From Pectobacterium fontis (GTDB taxonomy: Bacteria; Pseudomonadota; Gammaproteobacteria; Enterobacterales; Enterobacteriaceae), in NCBI RefSeq assembly GCF_000803215.1, contig NZ_JSXC01000030.1, positions 1-64,000 on the forward strand: 64,000 nt of DNA, written 5' to 3'. The stretch's first letter is position 1; each line of letters opens with the position of its first letter. The notes under the pieces are model-generated. The model ran no database searches and was not told the DNA's origin. It worked only from the letters and a program-made list of their open reading frames with translations. This document shows, in pieces, positions 26,342 to 35,631 of this stretch. A program made the translations under genes and the position numbers.

Positions 26342-26470
26342 GTCACAAACGTGACAGCCATTGTCAAACTATTTGAAGTTGTACAAGTTAGTTCAAGACC
26401 TCGTATGTAATGAAAGGCGTTACGTTATATATTCTATGATGTTCTTGAATCACTGGAGCATCAAAATAAG

Positions 26471-26862
26471 GGTAATGCATCCAATTAGTAGAACATGTAT
26501 TTTTCAATGAACGCTCCGATGACTTTTTCATGCAATTCAATCGAGCGTGAGAAGCAGATTGTTTTACGAGCCAAATGTTTAATGCGGGTTCTCAGTGTCA
26601 GGTTGTTACGTTCAATACGCTGAGTGAATATTTTTCCCGTCAGATGCTTCTCTTTCCGCACTTCTCTGGCATAACTGCCCCAGTCATCGCTGGTTATCAT
26701 GCCGATAGTAAACGGGGTAAGCAGCGCCAGAAGTTCACGACAGCGAAACCGGTCATGCCCTTTTGGATTCTGACCATGACGGTAAACCTGAGCAGACTGA
26801 CAACGGGGGCAATGAACAACAGCGGTGACCATGAAGGAACCTAAAATTGGTTATTATTCATC
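26471..26862 (-). mobile_element. IS1-family element with internal deletion
   Basis: Starts with an IS1-like end GGTAATGCATCCAATTAGTA directly at the breakpoint of repeat copy 2. The right end is imperfect (around TTGGTTATTATTC, about 26848-26862). At about 390 bp it is half the size of a normal 768-bp IS1. Confidence 0.65.
26485..26832 (-). pseudogene. IS1 InsA-InsB deletion fusion
   Basis: One open frame of 115 aa joins the zinc-ribbon start of InsA (CPRCQSAQVYRHGQNPKGHDRFRC, about residues 8-31) directly to the C-terminal third of InsB (TPFTIGMITSDDWGSYAREV, then KIFTQRIERNNLTLRTRIKHL and SRSIELHEKVIG). About 375 bp between them are gone in frame. It lacks part of the catalytic domain and cannot transpose. 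Confidence 0.8.
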
Positions 26863-26879
26863 AATTCAAATAATTAGAG

Positions 26880-26932
26880 GCATCACCCGCGCATGGGCAG
26901 AGACAGAAACTAAGTGGTCAGAAGACTACAGT
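26880..26932 (+). pseudogene. Internal fragment of a P4-type integrase
   Basis: The frame GITRAWAETETKWSEDYS corresponds to the region of P4 integrases just before the core-binding domain (compare AKSWFVTKTTWSEDYQ in the integrase at 13458). It differs enough to come from another integrase. It abuts the deoR-type gene and marks the right border of the island. Confidence 0.6.
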
Positions 26933-27697
26933 TCACTCACACACGGAAATATTCACATTTTCTTTTTTTAAGGCAGTAAGTATGTGATCTATCGGTGGGC
27001 TGTCTGTAACAATACGATCAATAGTCTGCCAGGAAGCATAATTGGAAGGGAATACCATATCGAATTTTGAATGATCCACCACAACCATGCTTTTGTTTGA
27101 CCGTTGAATCATGGTGTTATAAATCATACCGCAATCAATTAACGCTTCGCTTGGTCCACCTGCTGTCACGCCGCTGGCCCCCATAATCGCATAATCTGCC
27201 GAGTACTGATGTAGGAAGTTCAGTGTTTGTGCACCTGCCATAGCCCCTTCGGAAGCGATGTAATCCCCCGGTGCGACGATAACCCTGATCGTAGGGTTCA
27301 TCGACAGTACGGTAGCAACACCGAACGAATGGGTAATCACCGTGATATCCCGCAAATCGGTCGCCATACGCCTGGCCACATGCACTGTCGTCGCGCCCGA
27401 ACCAATCATAAACATCTTACCATCGCGCAGATGCTGCACGGCTTCCCGGGCAATTTGCTCACGCTCTTGCGTAAACAGACGATGGCGTTCTGTCACGGTA
27501 GGTTCGGTGTTCATTGCCCTCACTGCGCCGCCATAGGTGCGGTTCAACAAGCCTTTTTGGGTGAGTTCGTCCAGATCGCGCCGAATCGTTTCTGTAGAAA
27601 CCTGATAAGCTCGCGCCAGATCGACAATACGTAAGCTAGGAGATTCACTGATTTCCCTCAGTATGTTCTGCTGACGTACTGTTTTTCTTTTTGACAT
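26933..27697 (-). CDS. DeoR/GlpR-family transcriptional regulator
   Basis: A 254-aa protein. The N-terminal DeoR helix-turn-helix (about 5-60) includes the signature ARAYQVSTETIRRDLDEL. The sugar-phosphate-isomerase-like effector domain has the GSGATTVHVARR loop and DYAIMGASGV, which bind a phosphorylated ligand in this family. The ATG at 27697 is chosen because AAGGTGGAG precedes it, although the frame is open to 27796. It is 102 bp downstream of and co-directional with the aminotransferase and kinase genes, so it probably controls them in response to a phosphorylated intermediate. The island border is only a few bases after its stop. Confidence 0.85.
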   Translation of the reverse strand: MSKRKTVRQQNILREISESPSLRIVDLARAYQVSTETIRRDLDELTQKGLLNRTYGGAVRAMNTEPTVTERHRLFTQEREQIAREAVQHLRDGKMFMIGSGATTVHVARRMATDLRDITVITHSFGVATVLSMNPTIRVIVAPGDYIASEGAMAGAQTLNFLHQYSADYAIMGASGVTAGGPSEALIDCGMIYNTMIQRSNKSMVVVDHSKFDMVFPSNYASWQTIDRIVTDSPPIDHILTALKKENVNISVCE

Positions 27698-27799
27698 TAA
27701 CTCCACCTTTCCTGAAAGAACCTCGCTGGTGCCACAGTATAGCTGGCGGGGCCGGGGCAACAAAACGTAAAGTGCTGAGTGTTGCCCCGTCCACACAGG

Positions 27800-29143
27800 T
27801 TAGCGCCGCTGGCACCGGCTCATAACGGCTGCGAATTTATCGATAAAGAAGTCTGCATTACTGGTGCTAAAACAAAGCGGAGGCCGGATCTTCAAACTGT
27901 TGCCATACGCCCCCGCCGCACCAATCAAGATGCCCTCCCCCTTCAGTTCATTGATCACTTGCTGCGTCAGCGCCGTATCGGGTTCCTTGGTGTCCGGCAG
28001 CCGGAATTCGACCGCATTGAACAACCCCGCACCACGCACATCGCTGATTGCCGGGTAGTGGTTGGCAAGGCTGCGCAGCCCGTTTCTCAGATAGTGACCA
28101 CAGTGTTCGGCGTTGGCAATCAACTCTTCTTCCCGGATAATCTGCAACACCGCCAGGCCAACTGCCGCCGCAACCGGATTACCGCCAAAGGTGTTGAAGT
28201 ATTCGGTTTCTTGACTAAACCTGTCGAGTAGCTCGGGTCGTGTGATAACAGCGGCCATCGGGAAACCATTCCCCATCGGCTTGCCCAGCGTGACGATATC
28301 CGGCACCACTTGGTGACGCTGGAAGCACCAGTAATGCGTACCTGTGCGACCAAAACCCGGCTGGACCTCATCGGCAATGAACAAGCCGCCGCACGCACGC
28401 ACGCGTGCCACGGCCAGACCGAGAAAACCGGCCGGATCGGCGTACACACCATCGCTTGAAAAAATGGTATCCACCAGTAAGGCTGCACAGCCAACGCCTT
28501 CTGCGGCCAACGAATCTATCGCTGCTTGCACCGCATCGGCAAACACCTCTGCCACCTGCTGGTCTGGCAGCAGCGTGTTTGCATCGGGCGCCGGAACCGT
28601 ACGAACATAAGGCGGTAGCTGTTGTCGCTTATGTCCTGATGGCGAAACGTCCATCACCGCCGTGGTATTGCCGTGGTAGGCGCTCTCAGTGACGATAATT
28701 CCTTGCCTGCCGGTTGTCATTCTGGCCATGCGCAGGGCAATATCGTTACTCTCGCTGCCAGTACAGGTGAACACGACATTGGTGAGCGGTGCCGGAAAAG
28801 TGGCCAGTAAGGTTTCAGAATAGCGCTCCAGTACCGGGAACAAATAGCGGGTGTTTGTGTTAAGCAGGCCAGCCTGCCTGGACATGGCTTCCACCACCTT
28901 CGGATGGCAATGGCCAACGCTCGGCACGTTGTTATACATGTCGAGATAGCTGTCACCGGCAGCGTCATACATCCAAACGCCGCGCGCACTGACCATTTCA
29001 ATCGGCTGTTGATAGAACAAAACCGAAGAAGCGCCCTGCGTGTTTTGACGGCGAGCGATCTGATTAGTCAACCCGGCATCCAGTGCTACACCATCGCTTT
29101 TCTCAAAGCGATTCAGGCCAAGAATTTGTTTTTTTTCTTTCAT
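27800..29143 (-). CDS. Class III PLP aminotransferase or phospholyase
   Basis: A 447-aa fold-type I PLP enzyme. It shows the class III features CTGSESNDIALRMAR, SAYHGNT, FIADEVQPGFGRTG (Asp for the pyridine N) and TLGKPMGNGFPMAA (Schiff-base Lys). It overlaps by 4 bp the gene for a small-molecule kinase. In eukaryotes and bacteria this pairing occurs for 5-hydroxylysine or ethanolamine, where the kinase product is eliminated by a phospholyase (AGXT2L1/PHYKPL type). I infer a phospholyase rather than a transaminase from this context; the substrate is open. Confidence 0.8.
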   Translation of the reverse strand: MKEKKQILGLNRFEKSDGVALDAGLTNQIARRQNTQGASSVLFYQQPIEMVSARGVWMYDAAGDSYLDMYNNVPSVGHCHPKVVEAMSRQAGLLNTNTRYLFPVLERYSETLLATFPAPLTNVVFTCTGSESNDIALRMARMTTGRQGIIVTESAYHGNTTAVMDVSPSGHKRQQLPPYVRTVPAPDANTLLPDQQVAEVFADAVQAAIDSLAAEGVGCAALLVDTIFSSDGVYADPAGFLGLAVARVRACGGLFIADEVQPGFGRTGTHYWCFQRHQVVPDIVTLGKPMGNGFPMAAVITRPELLDRFSQETEYFNTFGGNPVAAAVGLAVLQIIREEELIANAEHCGHYLRNGLRSLANHYPAISDVRGAGLFNAVEFRLPDTKEPDTALTQQVINELKGEGILIGAAGAYGNSLKIRPPLCFSTSNADFFIDKFAAVMSRCQRR

Positions 29144-30177
29144 CGGGGATTCTCCTGCGCTTCAGCTCGGGCTACCTTCATTGCATGTTCATGCAAATAT
29201 TGCTTGGCCAGCGCCACAGTCCCGGCAGGGAAAGTCGCAGCCAATTGCTGCGCCGTGGGTGTCTCCGCATGGCTGGCTATCCAGGCGCTGAGTTGCAGTC
29301 GGCGCAACATTATCAATACGGGTAACATAGCCTCATCCTGCTGGCTAAATGGGCGCACGCTGCGATACCCCTTCAGCCATGAGGCCTGGTAATTGCTCAG
29401 TGATGGATCATCTTCAATAAAACTTACCGCGGTCGCGAAATCCCAGCCAAACCAACAAATACCGCAATCATCAAAGTCGATAACGGTCATTTTGTCATCG
29501 TCTACCAACAGGTTAGCCAGACGCATATCACAATGAACAAGCCCGAAGCGCTCTGGGGAGCAACCATATTCGTCAAGCTGTGCTTTGAGCAATGTCTCGG
29601 TTTGTTCTAAAAGCGAGATGTCTTCTGGGGCAAACTGGCTCAGGCTACGCCAGTCTCCCCAGAGCGCTTGCGTACCGATGATGGTGTCAAACGTCCAAAT
29701 CTTGCGGGTGAATGCAGGTGGCCTTTGCCAACTAAGGCTGTGCAGATGCAGGCGGGCGGCGATTTGTCCCAGCCTGCAATACCATGAAGACAAATCGCAT
29801 GCGCTATCCGGTTCGGCACCGGTAATAAATTCAAACGCCACCACAAAAGTCACGGATGCCTCATCTTCCAGCCGTGCCACCCATTCTCCGTTACGCTGTG
29901 GAATCGGTGCCGCGACGTTGATAACGCCGCTGGTTTTCAGGGAGATCAGCCAATCCAGTTCCGAAATAATTTCCGCATGATGGCAATAATTCGGCCGATG
30001 AACGCGCAAAACCAAACGGCGTTTGGTTGCGGAGTCGATTACCAGAAAAGTCGCGTTCTCCGAAACCGTGAGCAACGACAGTTCCGATCTTTCACTCATG
30101 CCCCAATCGGGCAGCGCAGCGCGTAATAACCCGCCGATTCTCTGTATGTAGCTATCGTGATAAAGCATCGCAATCAT
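29140..30177 (-). CDS. APH-fold small-molecule kinase (hydroxylysine-kinase-like)
   Basis: A 345-aa aminoglycoside-phosphotransferase/choline-kinase fold. The catalytic loop LVHCDMRLANLLVDDD (Brenner motif H-x-D-x-x-x-x-N) and metal-binding MTVIDFDDCG are at about residues 213-237. The N-lobe has the LVLRVHRP strand with a nucleotide-contact residue. The family includes homoserine, hydroxylysine and hydroxytryptophan-like kinases and is not by itself an antibiotic-resistance gene. It starts the minus-strand operon kinase-aminotransferase-regulator. Confidence 0.8.
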   Translation of the reverse strand: MIAMLYHDSYIQRIGGLLRAALPDWGMSERSELSLLTVSENATFLVIDSATKRRLVLRVHRPNYCHHAEIISELDWLISLKTSGVINVAAPIPQRNGEWVARLEDEASVTFVVAFEFITGAEPDSACDLSSWYCRLGQIAARLHLHSLSWQRPPAFTRKIWTFDTIIGTQALWGDWRSLSQFAPEDISLLEQTETLLKAQLDEYGCSPERFGLVHCDMRLANLLVDDDKMTVIDFDDCGICWFGWDFATAVSFIEDDPSLSNYQASWLKGYRSVRPFSQQDEAMLPVLIMLRRLQLSAWIASHAETPTAQQLAATFPAGTVALAKQYLHEHAMKVARAEAQENPR

Positions 30178-30626
30178 CCATTAAATGAAATGAGTACAAC
30201 ATTTTTATGTTGGTGTTGTCTTTTTTGCAAGATTAAAGATAGAAATCTCTATCAACCAACAAATATAATTTATTTTTATTTTAAAAATCAATTATATAAA
30301 TAATTAACACTAGAGATGACCGCCAATCGCCCCGCAATAGGGCATGTTTTTTTATCAAAAGAAAACCCCGCTTAAAAAAGCGGTAATTAAAACGACACAA
30401 TCGTTATATATCAATATTTTGATTAACACACTCTTGCACCAAAATCGCTCACCATAAAGAAGCATTTTATTTAGTGGGAAAACCAATGAAATTATGTTGA
30501 TCATTCAACATTTTCGTGATTATTCTTGAGCGAAATAAAGGCGCTTTTTTCAGATTACATTCGAGAAATACAGATGGGGCGGTTATTCCGTAATAGGTAC
30601 TTCCTGGCGTATGTGAGGAGAACGAC
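30178..30626. promoter_or_regulatory. Divergent promoter region
   Basis: A 449-bp AT-rich gap between the minus-strand kinase operon and the plus-strand SDR-permease operon. Both promoters, and presumably DeoR-type operators, should lie here. A short hairpin CCGCTT-AAAA-AAGCGG (30368-30383) is visible. No -35/-10 pair stands out enough to call. Confidence 0.4.
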
Positions 30627-31400
30627 ATGTTTGAAAGTATGCAAGATAAAAACGTACTGATCACGGGGGGCAGCAGCGGTATAGGGCTGGGGCTGGCGTT
30701 GAATTTTGCTCGCCATGGTGCGCGTGTTGCCATTACCGCCCGAAATGCGGCAAAGCTAGATGCCGCCATCACAGGGGCCAGAGCGCAAGGATTGGTCATC
30801 AAAGGCTACGTTTGTGACGTCAGTATTGCTCAGCAGGTCAGAGAGACCGTTGATCGTTGTGCACAACAACTCGGTGGTTTATCGGTACTGTGCTGCAACG
30901 CTGGCGTTTTTCCTTCCGCGGCGCTGAGTAATATGACGGAAAGTGAATGGGATGATGTGCATGCGGTAAACAGCAAAGGCACATTCCTGTGCGTACAGGC
31001 AGCGATCCCATGGCTTAAACAAGCCGGCCATGGCCGTATTATCCTTACCTCTTCCATCACTGGCCCTGTGACTGGCTATCCTGGATGGGCACATTATGCC
31101 TCAAGCAAGGCGTCGCAACTGGGTTTCATGCGCACAGCGGCACTCGAACTGGCCAGAGATAACATCACGGTTAATGCCATTCTACCCGGTAATATTATCA
31201 CCGAAGGGCTAGCAGGAATGGGCGACGACTACGTTGCCGCCATGGCGGAGTCTGTCCCGCTGAAGCGCCTCGGCAGTGTTGATGATATTGCGGCTGCCGC
31301 GTTGTTTTTTGCCTCTCAGGCAGCCGGGTATATCACCGGGCAAACGCTGATTGTAGATGGCGGCCAGATCCTCCCCGAATCCCTTTCCTGCCTTTCCTAA
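30627..31400 (+). CDS. Short-chain dehydrogenase/reductase (FabG-like)
   Basis: A 257-aa classical SDR. The cofactor loop is TGGSSGIGLGLA, CNAG is at about residue 91, and the catalytic Ser is in LTSSITG. The Y-x-x-x-K motif is HYASSKASQ, and the C-terminus IVDGGQILPE is typical. ITARNAAK after beta-2 fits NADP preference. The start at 30627 has GAGGAG nearby. It is 15 bp upstream of an APC permease and probably oxidises or reduces an aldehyde or alcohol in the same pathway. Confidence 0.85.
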   Translation: MFESMQDKNVLITGGSSGIGLGLALNFARHGARVAITARNAAKLDAAITGARAQGLVIKGYVCDVSIAQQVRETVDRCAQQLGGLSVLCCNAGVFPSAALSNMTESEWDDVHAVNSKGTFLCVQAAIPWLKQAGHGRIILTSSITGPVTGYPGWAHYASSKASQLGFMRTAALELARDNITVNAILPGNIITEGLAGMGDDYVAAMAESVPLKRLGSVDDIAAAALFFASQAAGYITGQTLIVDGGQILPESLSCLS

Positions 31401-31415
31401 CGGAGTGGTACTAAC

Positions 31416-32948
31416 ATGACTAATCAGATCGTTATTTGCTCTGCCACTGATGAAACCGGCACGTCGTCGGTCCAGCGCCTGCGCCCAAATGCAGTGGGAT
31501 TACCTGGCGTGCTATTTATGACCGTCGCGACCGCCGCCCCGATTACCGCCATGCTGGGAAATGTACCCATCGCGGTAGGTAGCGGTAACGGACAGTATGC
31601 GCCGGCAGGTTTCCTGGTAGCGACTCTCATTTTGGCGCTATTTGCTATCGGTTATGCACAGATGGCGAAATACATTACCGCCACCGGCGCATTTTATGGC
31701 TTCATCTCGCATGGGCTGGGGCGAATTATCGGTATGGCGGCTGGGGTTGCGGTCACACTGACTTATATTGTGTTTGAGGCCGCGCTGGTAGGGATTTTCG
31801 CCTTCTTCTGCGAAGACTTAATCCACGGACTTTCCGGTATGCATATTCACTGGATTGTCTTTGCTTTGGGCATGCTGATTGCCAACGGCGTGCTCAGCTA
31901 TTTTGATATTTCGCTGACGTCGAAGGTGCTGGGCTGTTGTCTGGTGTTGGAGATTGTCATTCTTACCGTGGTCGCCGGTGCCGTGCTGGTGCATGGCGGT
32001 GGGCCGCAGGGCTTTGTCCCTGACTCGATCAATCCGTTAAATGCCTTCACTCCGGCACAGGGTGTACCGGGGGCTAATGCGGGTATTGGCCTGTTCTTCG
32101 CCTTTTGGTCTTGGGTAGGGTTTGAGTCCTCGGCAATGTATGGTGAGGAGTCTAGAAATCCCAAGAAAATTATTCCGCTGGCGACATTATTGGGCGTAAT
32201 TGGCATCGGGGTTTTCTATGTGTTCATCTCCTGGATGGCGATTGCCGGCACCGGGCCTGAAAAGGCCATTGCACTGGCGCAGGATCCCAATCAGGCCGCA
32301 GAAATTTTCTATGGACCCGCACGCCAGTATCTTGGCGAATGGGCGGTTGCGGTATTCAAAATTCTGGTGATCACGGGTTCGTTCGCTTGCGGGATGGCAT
32401 TCCACAACTGTGCCGCACGCTATATCTATGCTTTGGGCCGGGAAAATCTGTTCCCATTATCGGGTAAAACCGTGGGTCTTACCCACCCCAAACATGGTTC
32501 TCCCCACGTAGCCTCAACGGTTCAGACTGTGATTGCATGCACGATCATCATTCTTTTCCTTCTGGCCGGAAAAGACCCGTATGCGGATATTTACACACTA
32601 TTGGCGATACTCGGCACGATGGGGATTATGATCGTTCAGGCATTGTGCGCCTTTGCCGTGATCTTCTATTTTCATGCAAATGCAGAAAATCGTAAAAATA
32701 GTCACTGGTTTAAAACATTCCTGGCACCGTTAATCGGTGGAATAGGCATGGTCTATGTCGTCTATCTATTATTCGCTAATATGGATTTCGCCGCAGGTTC
32801 AGCGGCAAATACCCTGTTCTATAAAGCTATACCGTGGATTGTATTATCCAGTTTTGTCATTGGGGCGGCTATAGCAACCTGGTTCAAGTTTTTTGATAAT
32901 AAAAAATTCCAGGTTATTGGCCGCATTGTATTGAATGAAGAAAAATAG
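31416..32948 (+). CDS. APC-superfamily amino-acid/amine permease
   Basis: A 510-aa integral membrane protein with about 12 hydrophobic segments. The first (VGLPGVLFMTVATAAPITAM) contains the helix-breaking motif of the APC fold, and FFAFWSWVGFESSAMYGEE is the helix VI signature of amino-acid permeases. It probably imports the substrate of the neighbouring kinase/phospholyase. Good ribosome site (CGGAG) and short spacing from the SDR support one operon. Confidence 0.85.
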   Translation: MTNQIVICSATDETGTSSVQRLRPNAVGLPGVLFMTVATAAPITAMLGNVPIAVGSGNGQYAPAGFLVATLILALFAIGYAQMAKYITATGAFYGFISHGLGRIIGMAAGVAVTLTYIVFEAALVGIFAFFCEDLIHGLSGMHIHWIVFALGMLIANGVLSYFDISLTSKVLGCCLVLEIVILTVVAGAVLVHGGGPQGFVPDSINPLNAFTPAQGVPGANAGIGLFFAFWSWVGFESSAMYGEESRNPKKIIPLATLLGVIGIGVFYVFISWMAIAGTGPEKAIALAQDPNQAAEIFYGPARQYLGEWAVAVFKILVITGSFACGMAFHNCAARYIYALGRENLFPLSGKTVGLTHPKHGSPHVASTVQTVIACTIIILFLLAGKDPYADIYTLLAILGTMGIMIVQALCAFAVIFYFHANAENRKNSHWFKTFLAPLIGGIGMVYVVYLLFANMDFAAGSAANTLFYKAIPWIVLSSFVIGAAIATWFKFFDNKKFQVIGRIVLNEEK

Positions 32949-32959
32949 AAGGCCCGGCT

Positions 32960-33190
32960 ATGTCTGATAAAAAAAGAATTGTTCTTCTGGAGGCCCATCA
33001 ACTTTCACGCCTAATCAGGAATAAAGCAATCTCCTGTCGTGAAGTGATGGAAATCTATCTTGACCATATTGAATCTTTTAACCATCGAATTAATGCCATC
33101 GTCAGTATGCGAGATAAAAGCCCGCTACTTAAAGAGGCGCAAGAAAAGGCTATTGCATTGGCGCGAGGAGATTATCAGGGCCGGCGGTGG
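32960..33190 (+). pseudogene. Amidase (AS family), only N-terminal 75 codons
   Basis: The start LLEAHQLSRLIRNKAISCRE and MEIYLDHIESFNHRINAIVS is the standard N-terminus of amidase-signature enzymes (GatA/amidase family). After ARGDYQG at about 33180 similarity ends and the frame runs into unrelated sequence. The Ser-Ser-Lys catalytic region is absent. It directly follows the permease gene (11 bp), so a complete amidase once belonged to this operon. Confidence 0.75.
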
Positions 33191-33698
33191 CAAGGCCGTT
33201 GTCACGCTAACCGTTCCTGGAATCACGCCGTCAGCCGTGGGATATGACAACCTTTTCTTCCCCCCAAAGAAGATCCTCACGAGGGATCTTCTGCTTTATC
33301 CAACCACATGACCTTGCCCCGTTATCTACAGACGGCTTTTGTATCTGAATAGGGCAGATTTTTCCACCGGGCGGGTTAACTCCAGTGGCCAGTTAGCCGA
33401 TATTCTGCTCATACCTTTAATGGTTACCATCGCTTAAGTACCGTTAAAAATTCAACGCGTATTGCAGCAGTAATATCTACATACTCATGTGGTGAACCGA
33501 GACGTGCACACAATCTCCGTGCTTATGATATCCAATAAAAATTTTATGGCTTTGATTTACCAGACAGATTTCGGTTGTTCATCCGATGCCACGATAACCA
33601 CCAGTGATCAGCGTGATAGTGGTTTTCATACTCTAATTCATCCCGTCGGAGATGATTTTTTCTGATCTTACCTACGTATTATTCAGCTTTCTTCGCCA
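33191..33698. other. 508-bp region without intact gene
   Basis: It starts at the point where the amidase is cut. A plus-strand frame around 33185-33245 reads GGGKAVVTLTVPGITPSAVGYDN, which looks like a scrap of an exported beta-domain protein, but nothing complete follows. This looks like a deletion junction plus debris. Confidence 0.35.
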
Positions 33699-33866
33699 TT
33701 ACATTCCATCGTCTTTTGTCTGTACCCAGAATGCATGCACCAGACCGGGAAAATAGCCTAATAGCGTCAGAATAATATTCAGAATAAACGCTCCACCAAT
33801 CCCTTTGCCCAATAACACGCCCAACGGTGGTAGAAGAATAGTCAGTACGATGCGCCAAAACCCCAT
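33699..33866 (-). CDS. yqaE: Pmp3/YqaE-family membrane peptide
   Basis: A 55-aa protein with two hydrophobic helices: WRIVLTILLPPLGVLLGKG and FILNIILTLLGYFPGLVHAFWV. The PPLGV and GYFPGLVHA motifs define the UPF0057/Pmp3 family of stress-induced membrane proteolipids. A strong ribosome site GGAGG precedes the ATG. E. coli yqaE is stress-induced (Cpx/RpoS). Confidence 0.9.
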   Translation of the reverse strand: MGFWRIVLTILLPPLGVLLGKGIGGAFILNIILTLLGYFPGLVHAFWVQTKDDGM

Positions 33867-34152
33867 ATCAACCTCCGTAACGTGATAATTACTTATAAAA
33901 ATAGTTCAGCACTCAGGATTTGTCAGCATGCGTCGGAATAATTGAGACTAATCTTCGCAGAAAAAATGCAATGGCGTGTTTTATTCTCAGAATCGCACCG
34001 TAACCGTCATACTTCAACTGGCATATGTGTGAACCGACGATATCACCGACGGACAAACCGATACAGGACTGTATCTTTTATACTGCCGATAATTTATCCT
34101 CTCCCGCCGTTTGTTATTGACCAATAATTACGAAAAATCAGAGCCTGCACAT

Positions 34153-35631
34153 ATGATCTCATCACCCGACGCAACCCCGTCAACGCTTGCCGCCTTACGT
34201 TCTCCTTCACTGCTAATACGCGAAATTTTGGCGGGCACTATCACCGCACTGGCGCTTATCCCGGAAGTGATCTCGTTTTCTATTATCGCGGGCGTAGACC
34301 CGAAAGTCAGCCTGATTGCTTCTATTGTCCTGTGCTTCAGCATGTCCTTTCTTGGCGGTAGACCGGCGATGGTGACCGCGGCGGCGGGTGCCGTAGCGCT
34401 GGTGATCGGCCCGATGGTACACGCGCACGGGGTAGCCTACATTCTGCCTGCGGTGATAATGGCAGGGATCATTCAGATTCTGTTTGGTCTCGCCGGACTG
34501 GCGCGAATGATGCGCTATATTCCTCGTTCGGTGATGATCGGTTTCGTGAATGCGCTAGGTATCCTGATTTTTGCTGCGCAGGTGCCGCATGTTTTCGGGC
34601 AATCCTCGCTCGTCTGGCTGCTATTTGCGCTAACCCTCGCGATTGTCCTACTGCTGCCTTACGTAGTGAAAAGTATTCCCGCGCCGCTGGTTGCCATTGT
34701 GGCAGTGACCTCGATTGCTATCTTTACCGGTATCACCGTGCCTAACGTTGGCGATGCTGGTCCCATGCAGCCAGGATTGCCCGGATTCACCCAGTGGCTG
34801 GTGCCGTTCAATCTTGACACGCTGCGTATTATTTGGCCGACTGCGCTGAGTATCGCCTTTGTCGGGCTGATGGAGTCGCTGTTAACCGCCAAACTGGTCG
34901 ATGACATCACCGATACCCCGTCCAGCAAACGTCGCGAGTGCTGGGGACTGGGCATTTCCAATCTCTTCGCCGGATGCTACGGCGGCATTGCCGGGTGCGC
35001 GATGATCGGGCAAACCGTGGTCAACGTAGAGTTAGGTAAAGCCCGCACCCGTCTCTCTACCCTCGCCGCCGCACTGGTCCTGTTGCTGCTGGTCACCGGC
35101 CTGAGCGAGATTATGGCGAAGATCCCGATGGTGGTGCTGGCGGGCATTATGATGATCGTCGCGCTGAAAACGATGAACTGGCATAGCCTGCACCCCGCCA
35201 CGCTGAAGCGCATGCCGCTATCAGAAACGCTGGTAGTCATCGTGACGGTAATCGCAACCGTCTCGACAGGAAACCTTGCTATCGGCGTAGCAGGCGGCGT
35301 GATTTTCGCCATCCTGCTGTTTGCACGCCGTGTGGCACACGTCATTCATGCGGAGCGTTGCGTGAGCGAAGACGGGCAGTCGGTGTACTACACGGTACGC
35401 GGGCCGCTCTTCTTCGGCAGCAGCAACGATCTCTTTGAACACTTCCTCTATGCGCAGGATCCGCAGAACGTCACCATCGACCTGACCCACGCTCAAATCT
35501 GGGATGCCTCCAGTGTGGCAGCGCTCGACGCTATCGAAACCCGTTATCATCGCTACGCGGCGAACGTTTCTATCATCGGGCTGGATAATCACAGCACGAA
35601 AATCCACCAGCGCCTGTCAGGGCATCTCTGA
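34153..35631 (+). CDS. SulP-family anion transporter with STAS domain
   Basis: A 492-aa protein. The transmembrane domain (about 20-375) begins REILAGTITALALIPEVISFSIIAGVDP, the SulP/SLC26 entry signature with helix 1 and the proline-rich turn, and includes the RSVMIGFVNALGILIF helix. A cytoplasmic STAS domain ends the protein (VTIDLTHAQIWDASSVAALD). It probably takes up sulfate, bicarbonate or a dicarboxylate; substrate cannot be told. The ATG at 34153 is preferred to an upstream TTG at 34111. Confidence 0.85.
   Translation: MISSPDATPSTLAALRSPSLLIREILAGTITALALIPEVISFSIIAGVDPKVSLIASIVLCFSMSFLGGRPAMVTAAAGAVALVIGPMVHAHGVAYILPAVIMAGIIQILFGLAGLARMMRYIPRSVMIGFVNALGILIFAAQVPHVFGQSSLVWLLFALTLAIVLLLPYVVKSIPAPLVAIVAVTSIAIFTGITVPNVGDAGPMQPGLPGFTQWLVPFNLDTLRIIWPTALSIAFVGLMESLLTAKLVDDITDTPSSKRRECWGLGISNLFAGCYGGIAGCAMIGQTVVNVELGKARTRLSTLAAALVLLLLVTGLSEIMAKIPMVVLAGIMMIVALKTMNWHSLHPATLKRMPLSETLVVIVTVIATVSTGNLAIGVAGGVIFAILLFARRVAHVIHAERCVSEDGQSVYYTVRGPLFFGSSNDLFEHFLYAQDPQNVTIDLTHAQIWDASSVAALDAIETRYHRYAANVSIIGLDNHSTKIHQRLSGHL

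Larger units (their letters stand above)
25590..26470. repeat. 880-bp direct repeat, copy 2
   Basis: Same order as copy 1 at 14658-15537: integrase tail, operator, antitoxin, toxin, and the end of the following minus-strand gene (26388-26470). It ends exactly at the IS1 terminus at 26471. Differences are mostly scattered single bases, which suggests two diverged island copies rather than a recent duplication or assembly error. Confidence 0.9.

Noticed and set aside
29140..30177. Aminoglycoside resistance gene
   Set aside because: The kinase fold is shared, but operon context with a PLP enzyme and permease points to metabolism.
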